In this document: positions 6,048-12,163 of the stretch, in pieces
Numbering within the stretch: the first letter of the stretch is position 1
Layout: every line of letters starts with the position of its first letter
From: JASFQI01 sp050115555
GTDB lineage: Bacteria > Desulfobacterota > DSM-4660 > Desulfatiglandales > HGW-15
Assembly (NCBI GenBank): GCA_050115555.1
Contig: JASFQI010000131.1
Location: 1 to 12,163 of the forward strand
Reading direction: 5' to 3'
DNA: 12,163 bases
Position numbers and translations under genes: made by a program
Notes under the pieces: model-generated
Database searches by the model: none
What the model was told of the DNA's origin: nothing
The model's input: the letters and a program-made list of their open reading frames with translations, nothing else

Positions 6048-6557
6048 ATGAAACGCGCGATCACAGTAGGTATTGTTTTTCTTCTGGTTGGAGCACTGAC
6101 TGTGCCGGTCCTCGCAAAGGGTCCGGCTAAGGGCCGATGGGACGGACGAGGCGGCGCCGGGACCGGTCCCTGCTTGAATGCACCACAACCTGGATGGGCA
6201 CCAGGTTTGACCGAGGAGCAGCAGGCCAGGGTAGAGGCGCTTTACCAGAAGCACTTCGAGGAGACCCTGCCGATTCGAAACGAGCTTCGGGCCAAACGGG
6301 CTGAAATGAGAGCCCTTCTTCTGGCAGAGAACCTGGACACGGAAAAGGTCAGGGCTGTTCAGCAGGAGATTCAGGGGATTCGAACGGTGCTCTCGGACAA
6401 GCGCCTGGATCTTACCCTTGAGCTTCGCAAGATCGATCCGAACCTCCGGTTTGCAGGGGGTCCGGGTTTCGGCTCCAAGGGGCATCGCAGAGGAGGCCGG
6501 GGCCATCAAGGGATGGGCGGCTACGGCGGCTATGGCCAGGGGGGCTGCTGGAACTAA
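6048..6557 (+). CDS. periplasmic ZraP/Metal_resist-type protein (169 aa)
   Basis: Small exported protein of the ZraP/CpxP/Spy-like group, helical periplasmic proteins that bind metal or act as chaperones and often feed back on a sensor kinase. Residues 1-23 form a signal peptide (KR, hydrophobic core, likely cut after VLA-23). The conserved helical region (about 54-130) starts with LTEEQQARVEALYQKHFEE and includes IRNELRAKRAEMRALL. The tail (about 135-169) is rich in Gly, His and Arg. Cys occurs only near the two ends of the mature protein (C42, C167), which could form disulfides or bind metal. The ATG at 6048 has AAAGGAGG six bases upstream; an in-frame ATG at 6015 has no ribosome site. It is the first gene behind the sigma-54 promoter and is divergent from the kinase, the arrangement of zraP-zraSR. 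Its metal specificity is not shown by the sequence. Confidence 0.85.
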   Translation: MKRAITVGIVFLLVGALTVPVLAKGPAKGRWDGRGGAGTGPCLNAPQPGWAPGLTEEQQARVEALYQKHFEETLPIRNELRAKRAEMRALLLAENLDTEKVRAVQQEIQGIRTVLSDKRLDLTLELRKIDPNLRFAGGPGFGSKGHRRGGRGHQGMGGYGGYGQGGCWN

Positions 6558-6582
6558 GGGGATCCTGTCCCCCATGAAGGGA

Positions 6583-6620
6583 CGCTCCGACGGTCTCGAA
6601 TGCAAGGGACGGTCGGAGCG
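6583..6620 (+). other. hairpin after the secreted metal-stress gene
   Basis: CGCTCCGAC (6583-6591) and GTCGGAGCG (6612-6620) make a perfect 9-bp stem with a 20-base loop. No T-run follows directly; six T appear only at 6642-6647. It may protect the 3' end or assist the terminator downstream. Confidence 0.5.
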
Positions 6621-6649
6621 GTTTCCCACGGTAAGACCCTCTTTTTTCT

Positions 6650-6691
6650 AAAGGACGAGCGACACGGGAAGGCCGGTGCCGCTCGTCCTTT
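6650..6691 (+). terminator. intrinsic terminator, possibly bidirectional
   Basis: AAAGGACGAGCG (6650-6661) and CGCTCGTCCTTT (6680-6691) form a perfect 12-bp stem with an 18-base loop. The arms end in AAA and TTT, and TCTTTTTTC-like T's precede it. The U-tract is short, but position and stem strength support a terminator separating the secreted-protein gene from the copper operon. Confidence 0.6.
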
Positions 6692-6809
6692 GTGATGAAG
6701 TCGGTCTCGACGAATTGCGCCGATTGGAGGGCTCTCTGGCTCGGCGCGCCAGGATGCACAGCCTCCCCTTCAGAGGGCGTGTCCCATCCCCGGTGGTCCA
6801 TTCCATCCT

Positions 6810-6838
6810 TTGACACACTTCATAAGGCTGCTTATCTT
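6810..6838 (+). promoter_or_regulatory. sigma-70 promoter of the copper operon
   Basis: TTGACA (6810-6815) is followed after 17 bases by TATCTT (6833-6838), giving a start near 6845 and a leader of about 47 bases. A second perfect -10, TATAAT (6864-6869), lies closer to the gene but has only a poor -35 (TTAGTA or TAGTAA). Confidence 0.6.
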
Positions 6839-6866
6839 GTTAGTAAATAACATACTGCGTTAGTAT
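6838..6866. promoter_or_regulatory. operator-like double dyad at the copper promoter
   Basis: TGTTA-gtaaa-TAACA (6838-6852) and ATACT-gcgtt-AGTAT (6852-6866) abut each other at the predicted start and between the two possible -10 boxes. Each has perfect 5-bp arms. This is a plausible site for a metal-responsive repressor, none of which is encoded in the window. Confidence 0.4.
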
Positions 6867-6891
6867 AATATATCGAAATGGAGGGATCGAT

Positions 6892-7098
6892 ATGGAAACC
6901 AAGACGTTGCATGTACCGAACATCTCCTGCGGGCACTGTGTCATGACGATTCAGCGCGAGCTGGGTGAGGTGGAAGGCGTGAGTGCCGTGGAAGGGGATG
7001 CGGAGAGCAAACAGGTCACGGTGTCGTGGGACGCACCGGCGACCCTGGAACGCATTCAGGAGACCCTGAAGGAGATCAACTACCCGGCCGCGGAATAG
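6892..7098 (+). CDS. CopZ-like heavy-metal-associated (HMA) copper chaperone (68 aa)
   Basis: Cytoplasmic single-domain HMA protein that would hand Cu(I) to the ATPase encoded next. The ferredoxin-like fold is visible: strand TLHVPNI, metal loop ISCGHC with C13 and C16, then helix VMTIQRELGEVEGV. Next come strand VEGDAESKQVTVSW and a final helix ending in INYPAAE. The loop has Ile-Ser in place of the usual Met-Thr and His before the second Cys, common in stand-alone chaperones. Length is normal. The ATG at 6892 has GGAGGG upstream. It lies 63 bases before copA on the same strand and behind its own promoter, so it is the first gene of the copper operon. Metal identity is inferred from the partner. 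Confidence 0.85.
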   Translation: METKTLHVPNISCGHCVMTIQRELGEVEGVSAVEGDAESKQVTVSWDAPATLERIQETLKEINYPAAE

Positions 7099-7101
7099 CC
7101 C

Positions 7102-7121
7102 GCAGGATGTAGATGTCCTGC
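7102..7121 (+). other. intercistronic hairpin between copper chaperone and copA
   Basis: GCAGGA (7102-7107) and TCCTGC (7116-7121) form a 6-bp stem with an 8-base loop four bases after the chaperone stop. There is no T-run. It could set a chaperone-to-ATPase ratio by blocking 3' decay; this is inferred. Confidence 0.4.
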
Positions 7122-7161
7122 AGGGCTGGCGCGCGCAGGGGATGGCGCGGAGAATGGACCT

Positions 7162-9600
7162 ATGACCGATAAGAATGTTCGACTGCCCGTGACCGGCATG
7201 ACGTGCGCGAACTGTGCCGCGAACATCGAGCGTGTCGTGAAGAAGCTCCCGGGCGTGAAAGGGGCCGGTGTGAACTTCGCCTCGGAAGAGGCGTCCGTCA
7301 CCATGGATCCCGATGAGGTGCGGGTCCGGGACCTGATCGACACCATCGAGAAAAGCGGGTACGGCGTAGCCAAAACGCGTGTGGAACTGCCTGTGACCGG
7401 CATGACGTGTGCGAACTGTGCCGCGAACATCGAGCGCGCCTTGAACCGTAAGGTGCCCGGTGTGGTCGGGGCCTCGGTCAACTTTGCCACTGAGCGAGCC
7501 TCTGTGGAGTATGTCCCGTCCCTGACAAACGTGGACGAGATCATTCGGGCCGTGGAAAAGGCCGGTTACGGGGCCATACGTCCGCAGGAACAGGAGATCG
7601 AGGACGCCGAGGCCGAGGCCCGGCGCATGGAGATTCAAGGACAGACCCGGAAGTTCCTCGTGGGTGTAATCTTCGCCGCTCCGCTTTTTGTCTTGAGCAT
7701 GGGCCGGGATTTCGGCCTCCTGGGGGCGTGGAGCCACGCGGCCTGGGTCAGTTGGTTCTTCTGGGTGCTGGCTACGCCGGTCCAGTTCTACACAGGCTGG
7801 GACTATTACACCGGCGGGTGGAAGAGCCTTCGGAACGGAAGCGCCAACATGGACGTCCTCGTGGCCATGGGTTCTTCAGTGGCGTACTTCTACTCTCTCG
7901 CGCTCCTGATCTATCCACCCCTGGGCGAGCACGTCTACTTCGAGACCTCGGCGGTGATCATCACCCTGATCAAGCTGGGAAAGATGCTGGAGGCCCGAAC
8001 CAAGGGCCGGACCGGCGGGGCCATCCGAAAGCTCATGGGGCTTCGACCCAAAACGGCGACCGTTTTGAAAGAAGGCCGCGAGACCGAGGTCCCCCTCGAG
8101 CAGATCCAGATCGGCGACCGGATCGTGGTCCGCCCGGGCGAGAGCATTCCCGTGGACGGGGTGGTCCGGGATGGTGCGTCCAGCGTGGATGAGTCTATGC
8201 TTACAGGGGAACCCCTGCCCGTGGACAAGGGCCCCGGGGACGAGATCACCGGGGGCACCATCAACCAGCAGGGCCGTGTGGTCTTCGAGGCGATGCGCGT
8301 GGGAAAGGACACGGCCCTGGCCCGTATCATTCAAATGGTCCGGGATGCCCAGGGAAGCAAGGCCCCGATTCAGGCCTTGGCCGATCGCGTGGCTGCGGTG
8401 TTCGTGCCGGGCGTGATCGGGATCGCTTTCCTGACGTTCGCGATCTGGTGGGCTGCGGGCGGGGCCTTTGTCCCCGCCATGATCCGCCTGGTGGCCGTGC
8501 TCGTCATTGCCTGCCCCTGTGCCCTGGGTTTGGCCACACCCACGGCGATCATGGCAGGCATGGGAAAGGGCGCGGAGCGGGGAATCCTTTTCAAGAGCAG
8601 TGAAGCCCTGGAGACCGCGGCCCGGTTGGACACGATCGTTTTGGACAAGACCGGTACCCTCACTCGTGGAGAGCCTGCCGTAGTGGCCGTTGAGGCCGCA
8701 GAGGGCATGACCGGGAACGAGGTCCTGCGACTCGCGGCTGTTGCGGAACGAGGTTCCGAGCATCCCCTGGGAAGGGCCGTGGTTCGCGAGGCCGAGGGGC
8801 GTGGCCTGGACCTCTCGGATCCAGAATCTTTCGAGTCATCGACCGGCGCCGGAGTTCATGCCCGCATTGCGGGACGGGACGTTCGAGTGGGGCGTCCAGG
8901 GTGGATTCAAAAGCAGGGTGCGGACCTGGGTCCCCTGGAGCCGCGCATTCGGACGCTTCAGGAGCAGGGAAGGACTGTGATGGTCCTGGCCGCAGACGGA
9001 AAGGCCGCAGGGCTGGTGGCCGTGGCGGACACGCTCAAGCCCGAATCGCACCGAGCCGTGGAGGAGCTTCACGCCCTTGGGCTGCGTGTGGCCATGCTCA
9101 CCGGAGACAACGAGCAGACGGCCCGGGCCATTGCCCGGGAGGCGGGCATCGACGAGGTCGCCTCCGAGGTGCGCCCCGAGGACAAGTCCAAGACTGTGCG
9201 CTCCTTCCAGGAGCAGGGAAGAAAGGTGGGTATGGTCGGGGACGGGATCAACGACGCCCCGGCCCTGGCCCAGGCCGATGTGGGGCTGGCCATCGGTACA
9301 GGAACGGATGTGGCCATTGAGACGGGGGACGTGATCCTTTCGAGCGGGGATGTGAGCGGCGTCCCGCGCTCCCTGAGGCTCAGCCGTGCAACCATGCGGA
9401 CGATCAGGCAGAACCTCTTCTGGGCGTTTTTTTACAATGTGGCCTTGATCCCCGTGGCGGCCGGGGTGCTGAATCCCTTCGAATTTCTTCCCTTTATCCT
9501 GCGGCAGCTCCATCCCATTCTGGCGGCCCTGGCCATGGCCGTGAGCAGCATTACCGTGGTGTCCAACAGCCTGCGCCTCTACCGGGCCAAGGTGGGATAA
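7162..9600 (+). CDS. copA: Cu(I)-exporting P1B-1-type ATPase CopA (812 aa)
   Basis: Inner-membrane pump that exports cytoplasmic Cu(I) at the cost of ATP. Two N-terminal HMA domains carry GMTCANC (C15/C18 and C83/C86). An eight-helix membrane domain of the P1B type follows. The actuator loop has TGE (348-350). The transmembrane metal site has C451-P-C453, a YN in FYNVALIP, and M-x-x-S-S in MAVSSITVVSNS, which together mark the Cu(I) subgroup. The phosphorylation motif is DKTGT (D495), SEHPLG has H534-P535 in the nucleotide domain, and the hinge motif is GDGINDAP (693-700). Length and domain order match full-length CopA. The start is ATG 7162 just before the first HMA strand; the ribosome site is modest. 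It is second in the operon after the chaperone. The two HMA loops are nearly identical at DNA level (48 of 50 bases). Function is well supported. Confidence 0.96.
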   Translation: MTDKNVRLPVTGMTCANCAANIERVVKKLPGVKGAGVNFASEEASVTMDPDEVRVRDLIDTIEKSGYGVAKTRVELPVTGMTCANCAANIERALNRKVPGVVGASVNFATERASVEYVPSLTNVDEIIRAVEKAGYGAIRPQEQEIEDAEAEARRMEIQGQTRKFLVGVIFAAPLFVLSMGRDFGLLGAWSHAAWVSWFFWVLATPVQFYTGWDYYTGGWKSLRNGSANMDVLVAMGSSVAYFYSLALLIYPPLGEHVYFETSAVIITLIKLGKMLEARTKGRTGGAIRKLMGLRPKTATVLKEGRETEVPLEQIQIGDRIVVRPGESIPVDGVVRDGASSVDESMLTGEPLPVDKGPGDEITGGTINQQGRVVFEAMRVGKDTALARIIQMVRDAQGSKAPIQALADRVAAVFVPGVIGIAFLTFAIWWAAGGAFVPAMIRLVAVLVIACPCALGLATPTAIMAGMGKGAERGILFKSSEALETAARLDTIVLDKTGTLTRGEPAVVAVEAAEGMTGNEVLRLAAVAERGSEHPLGRAVVREAEGRGLDLSDPESFESSTGAGVHARIAGRDVRVGRPGWIQKQGADLGPLEPRIRTLQEQGRTVMVLAADGKAAGLVAVADTLKPESHRAVEELHALGLRVAMLTGDNEQTARAIAREAGIDEVASEVRPEDKSKTVRSFQEQGRKVGMVGDGINDAPALAQADVGLAIGTGTDVAIETGDVILSSGDVSGVPRSLRLSRATMRTIRQNLFWAFFYNVALIPVAAGVLNPFEFLPFILRQLHPILAALAMAVSSITVVSNSLRLYRAKVG
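7183..7436 (+). repeat. near-identical HMA metal-loop DNA repeats inside copA
   Basis: The 50 bases at 7183-7232 and at 7387-7436 (offset exactly 204 bases, 68 codons) differ at only two positions, both third-codon bases. Sequence on either side has diverged strongly. Confidence 0.85.
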
Positions 9601-9603
9601 ACG

Positions 9604-9790
9604 CACGAAAACGAGCCACGCGCCACGAGCACGATTGGTTCCGACGATATTTCCCCGTCGTCTCGGCTCCAGGGGCAAACGGGGCCGACTTTTTTGGGGT
9701 CTTGAGGTGTTACGAACACGAATCACGAGCCACGATCACGGCCTTTCCGACGGTTCCCCCGTCGTCTTCGCTATGGGGCCAACGGCCGCA
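9604..9790. repeat. degenerate tandem repeat with conserved hairpin downstream of copA
   Basis: A unit of about 80 bases starts at 9604 and again at 9711 (period about 107). The first 30 bases match at 24 positions (ACGA-x-CACGAGCCACG-like). Both copies then contain CCGACG...CCCCGTCGTCT, which can fold (in copy 2, CGACGG with CCGTCG around TTCCC at 9748-9764). Copy 1 continues into the copA terminator. Confidence 0.55.
9664..9695 (+). terminator. rho-independent terminator of the copper operon
   Basis: CGGCTCC (9664-9670) pairs with GGGGCCG (9681-9687), one T-G wobble, and is followed after two bases by six T (9690-9695). It lies 64 bases after the copA stop. Confidence 0.7.
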
Positions 9791-9999
9791 TCTTATCTGT
9801 GCTTCGGTGCAAAGGGATGTCCGAGATTTGGAAGAGAGCTCATTAAAGCTACTCGGCAGGGAGCGGAAGAAACCCTCCCCTTTGGAGCCCTGGAGATAAG
9901 AGTCGCTGTTTCGCTGTGGTACCGGGGAAATCCGTCTCACTGTTGCTTCAGGATTGAATGGAATTTGCCATTAGAAAAAAATGAGAATAAAGGCGGTTT

Positions 10000-10015
10000 C
10001 TTGACCCAAGTCAAG
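10000..10015 (+). promoter_or_regulatory. FNR/CRP-family (HcpR-like) operator upstream of hcp
   Basis: CTTGACCCAAGTCAAG is a perfect palindrome of the form TTGAC-N4-GTCAA. Its centre (10007.5) lies at -41.5 from the start predicted by the -10 box at 10037-10042. That is the class II activator position. CRP/FNR-family regulators of hcp (HcpR) in anaerobes use TTGAC-type half-sites. Confidence 0.75.
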
Positions 10016-10036
10016 GAACCTCCTTTCGTTCCCGGA

Positions 10037-10042
10037 TAGAAT
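10037..10042 (+). promoter_or_regulatory. -10 element of the hcp promoter
   Basis: TAGAAT matches 5 of 6 positions of TATAAT and has no -35 of its own at the right place, as expected for a promoter that depends on the activator bound at 10000-10015. The predicted start is near 10049, with a 64-base leader. Confidence 0.6.
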
Positions 10043-10112
10043 GGGGGCCAACATCTTGAGGAAAAAAGATTTTTCGCGAGCAACCATTCATTGGAACGAA
10101 AGGAGAAACAAT

Positions 10113-11744
10113 ATGTTTTGCAATCAGTGTGAACAGACAGCCAAGGGCCAGGGATGCACTCAGATCGGCGTTTGCGGCAAGCAGCCGGACGTGGCGGCGT
10201 TGCAGGATCTCCTGATCTACGCGGTGAAAGGACTCTCTATCGTGGCGCAGGAGGGGCGCAAGGTGGGTGTGGTGGACCCGGAAGTCAATCCATTCACCTG
10301 CGAGGCCGTATTTTCCACCCTCACGAACGTGGACTTCGATTCCATACGTTTCGATGCCTTGATTCGAAAAGCCGTGGCATTGCGGGATGCTCTGGAGGAG
10401 AAAGTCAAGGCGGCGGGAGGCGATCCGGGGCCGAAGGAGGGTCCCATGGGGTTTACCCCGGGCCCCGCGTTGGAGGATCTCGTGCGGCAGGGGGAAGAGG
10501 TAGGCGATCCTTCCGATCCCGATGCCGATCCGGACATTCGTTCCCTTCAGCAGACACTGGTGTACGGGCTCAAGGGCGTGGCCGCGTATGCGGATCACGC
10601 AAGGATCCTGGGCCAGGAGGACGATGCGGTCTACGCCTTTATTCACGAGGGCTTTGCGGCCACGCTTCGCAAGGATCTCGGCCTGGAGGACTGGGTCGGC
10701 CTGGTTCTGAAATGCGGCGAGGTGAACCTGCGGGCCATGGAGCTCCTGGATACGGCAAACACCGGGACGTACGGACACCCCGTTCCCACGAAGGTCCCCC
10801 TGGGCGCAAAAAAGGGAAAGGCCATCCTGGTCTCGGGGCACGATCTCAAGGACCTGGAGGAGATCCTGAACCAGACCGAGGGGAAGGGAATATTCGTTTA
10901 CACCCACGGCGAGATGCTCCCCTGCCACGGCTACCCGGAGCTCAAGAAGTACAGCCATTTCTACGGGCACTACGGGACAGCCTGGCAGAACCAGGGAAAG
11001 GAGTTCCCCGAGTTTCCCGGTGCGATCGTGATGACCACGAACTGCATTCAGAAGCCTAAGAGCTCTTACATGGACAACATTTTTACCACCGGCCTGGTGG
11101 GGTGGCCGGGCGTGACCCACATTGCGGACAAGGACTTCACTCCGGCTGTGGAAAAGGCCCTGGCCATGCCGGGTTTTTCCGAGGACACGGACCGCGGCAG
11201 CGTCATGGTGGGTTTTGCTCGAAACGCGGTCTTGGGCGTTGCGGATCAGGTGATCGAGGCCGTGAAGAGCGGCGCGATCCGGCACTTTTTCCTGGTGGCC
11301 GGGTGCGACGGGGCCAAGCCGGGGCGGAACTACTACACGGAGTTCGTGGAAAAGGCCCCGAAGGACACGGTCATTTTGACCCTGGCATGCGGGAAGTTCC
11401 GATTCTTTGACAAGGATCTGGGCGATATCGGTGGAATTCCCAGACTCCTGGACATCGGTCAGTGCAACGATGCCTACTCGGCCATCCGCATTGCTCTGGC
11501 CCTGTCCGAGGCCTTTGGTGTGGGTGTGAACGACCTGCCGCTGTCCATGATCCTGTCGTGGTACGAGCAGAAGGCCGTGGCCATCCTGTTGACCCTGTTT
11601 CACCTGGGAATTCAGGATATTCGCCTGGGACCGAGCCTGCCCGCGTTCATTACTCCGAACGTGCTCGATGTGCTGGTGAAGAACTTCAACGTCAAGCCCA
11701 TCGCCGGCACCCCGGAGGAGGACCTGAACGCCATTCTGGGATAG
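10113..11744 (+). CDS. hcp: class I hybrid cluster protein / hydroxylamine reductase (543 aa)
   Basis: Cytoplasmic iron-sulfur enzyme that reduces hydroxylamine to ammonia in vitro and has been linked to nitric oxide or peroxide detoxification in vivo. The N-terminal cubane motif is C3-x2-C6-x8-C15-x5-C21, the spacing of anaerobe class I Hcp. All seven ligands expected for the hybrid Fe-S-O cluster are visible: H243 (SGHDLKD), E267 (THGEMLP), C311 (TTNCIQKP), C398 (AGCDGAKPGRNYY), C426 (LACGKFRF), C451 (GQCNDAYS) and E485 (WYEQK). Length is as usual. The frame extends 24 codons upstream, but the ATG at 10113 starts directly at the conserved MFCNQCEQTAKG and has AAAGGAG upstream. It stands behind an FNR/HcpR-like site and precedes a Cys-rich gene after 128 bases, probably in one transcript. 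Confidence 0.97.
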   Translation: MFCNQCEQTAKGQGCTQIGVCGKQPDVAALQDLLIYAVKGLSIVAQEGRKVGVVDPEVNPFTCEAVFSTLTNVDFDSIRFDALIRKAVALRDALEEKVKAAGGDPGPKEGPMGFTPGPALEDLVRQGEEVGDPSDPDADPDIRSLQQTLVYGLKGVAAYADHARILGQEDDAVYAFIHEGFAATLRKDLGLEDWVGLVLKCGEVNLRAMELLDTANTGTYGHPVPTKVPLGAKKGKAILVSGHDLKDLEEILNQTEGKGIFVYTHGEMLPCHGYPELKKYSHFYGHYGTAWQNQGKEFPEFPGAIVMTTNCIQKPKSSYMDNIFTTGLVGWPGVTHIADKDFTPAVEKALAMPGFSEDTDRGSVMVGFARNAVLGVADQVIEAVKSGAIRHFFLVAGCDGAKPGRNYYTEFVEKAPKDTVILTLACGKFRFFDKDLGDIGGIPRLLDIGQCNDAYSAIRIALALSEAFGVGVNDLPLSMILSWYEQKAVAILLTLFHLGIQDIRLGPSLPAFITPNVLDVLVKNFNVKPIAGTPEEDLNAILG

Positions 11745-11872
11745 AATACCTCGTGTGCCTTCGGGCCATGACGCCCCTGCGCCGAGCTCGCCAGGGAACC
11801 ACGGTGAGCGCGGGGCAAGGGGGAAGCGAACAAAAGAAGGAAAGAAACGAAGATTTTCAGGGAGGTTGCATC

Positions 11873-12163
11873 ATGAAATGCCCGGGACAGGACAGCCAGT
11901 ACTGGAAACCCGGGGCCATCTTCGAGGCGAAATGCCCGGAGTGCGGTCGATCGGTGGAGTTCTTCAGGGACGATACCACGAGGAAGTGCTCCCACTGCGG
12001 TCACCGCTTTCTCAATCCCCGTCTCGACTTCGGGTGCGCAGCCTATTGCCCGTATGCCGAGCAGTGTATCGGGAACCTTCCCCCGGAGCTGATCGCGCAG
12101 AAGCAGGACCTTCTCAAAGACCGTGTGGCCATTGAGATGAAACGCTATTTTGGCCGGGATTTC
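11873..12163 (+). CDS. Cys-rich zinc-ribbon protein, N-terminal part (possibly an HD-domain phosphohydrolase)
   Basis: Only the first 97 residues are inside the window. C21-P-E-C24 and C39-S-H-C42 form a zinc ribbon. A second group, C55-x3-C59-x5-C65 (GCAAYCPYAEQC), together with C3, may bind another metal or an iron-sulfur cluster. The visible end (ELIAQKQDLLKDRVAIEMKRYFGRDF) is helical. From memory, proteins with this N-terminus in anaerobes continue into an HD phosphohydrolase domain and often sit beside hcp, but no HD motif is visible here, so this is a recollection, not an observation. The ATG at 11873 has GGAGG seven bases upstream. It follows hcp on the same strand without a clear terminator, so it is likely coexpressed under the hcp promoter. 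Its role in the Hcp pathway is unknown. Confidence 0.8.
   Translation, partial: MKCPGQDSQYWKPGAIFEAKCPECGRSVEFFRDDTTRKCSHCGHRFLNPRLDFGCAAYCPYAEQCIGNLPPELIAQKQDLLKDRVAIEMKRYFGRDF

Larger units (their letters stand above)
6558..6891. other. intergenic region before the copper operon
   Basis: The 334-base gap contains two hairpins (6583-6620 and 6650-6691) and the copper-operon promoter region (6810-6869). The stretch 6692-6809 shows nothing I can identify. Confidence 0.5.
9601..10112. other. 512-base intergenic region between copA and hcp
   Basis: It holds the degenerate repeats (9604-9790), the copA terminator (9664-9695) and the hcp control region (10000-10112). The part 9790-9995 is unexplained: it shows only a small hairpin, GGGAG (9859-9863) with CTCCC (9875-9879), and no convincing reading frame, since open frames there cross the terminator and repeats. 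Confidence 0.5.

Noticed and set aside
7876..8763. 295-codon minus-strand open frame inside copA
   Set aside because: It is antisense to the catalytic core of CopA, with no ribosome site or protein family features.
9635..10039. 134-codon plus-strand open frame between copA and hcp
   Set aside because: It spans the copA terminator, the degenerate repeats and the hcp operator, and resembles no protein I know.
10011..11603. 530-codon open frame on the minus strand opposite hcp
   Set aside because: It is antisense to a complete hcp with all cofactor ligands, and its composition (His, Gly, Arg and Leu rich, no domain) is typical of a shadow frame in GC-rich DNA.
11775..11796. CCCTG/CAGGG hairpin after hcp as a terminator
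   Set aside because: The stem is only 5 bp and no T-run follows, so readthrough into the next gene is more likely.

Overview
The window is a GC-rich (roughly 60 %) bacterial chromosome segment. It carries nine protein genes, two of them cut by the window edges, and no RNA genes, CRISPR arrays or insertion sequences that I can see. An anaerobe-type class I hybrid cluster protein, sigma-54 two-component control, and an SLC13/DASS permease paired with a CBS protein suggest a strict anaerobe. A Desulfobacterota (former Deltaproteobacteria, sulfate-reducer-like) host is my best inference, but the window has no taxonomic marker.

Layout. Minus strand, 1-1294: a CBS-pair protein followed by a truncated DASS-type anion permease, probably one transcript from a promoter near 1369-1397. 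Minus strand, 1686-1889: a cold-shock protein with its own terminator and a long structured leader. Minus strand, 2183-5491: a sensor kinase and then an NtrC-family sigma-54 activator, separated by an unusual 80-bp compound palindrome. Plus strand, 6048-6557: a small secreted ZraP/Metal_resist-type protein, divergent from the kinase, behind a consensus sigma-54 promoter. Plus strand, 6892-9600: a small HMA copper chaperone and a CopA-type Cu(I) ATPase, behind a sigma-70 promoter with operator-like dyads. Plus strand, 10113 to the window end: hcp and the start of a Cys-rich zinc-ribbon protein. Upstream of hcp is a TTGAC-N4-GTCAA palindrome centred at -41.5 from the predicted start.

How the genes fit together. 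Kinase, regulator and secreted protein form a ZraPSR-like envelope/metal stress module. The sensor would read a periplasmic signal, phosphorylate D57 of the activator, and drive sigma-54 transcription of the secreted protein and perhaps of the kinase-regulator pair, for which there is a weaker reverse -24/-12 candidate. The next operon exports copper, and the one after handles nitrosative or oxidative stress, so this is a stress-defence island. The kinase sensor domain has a Met cluster and a His-rich loop, which makes direct metal sensing plausible but unproven.

The points most worth following are the divergent sigma-54 arrangement with its palindromes, the Met/His-rich sensor, the class II FNR/HcpR-like site at hcp, the loss of the DASS SNT signature in the CBS-linked permease, and the nested palindrome inside the two-component operon.
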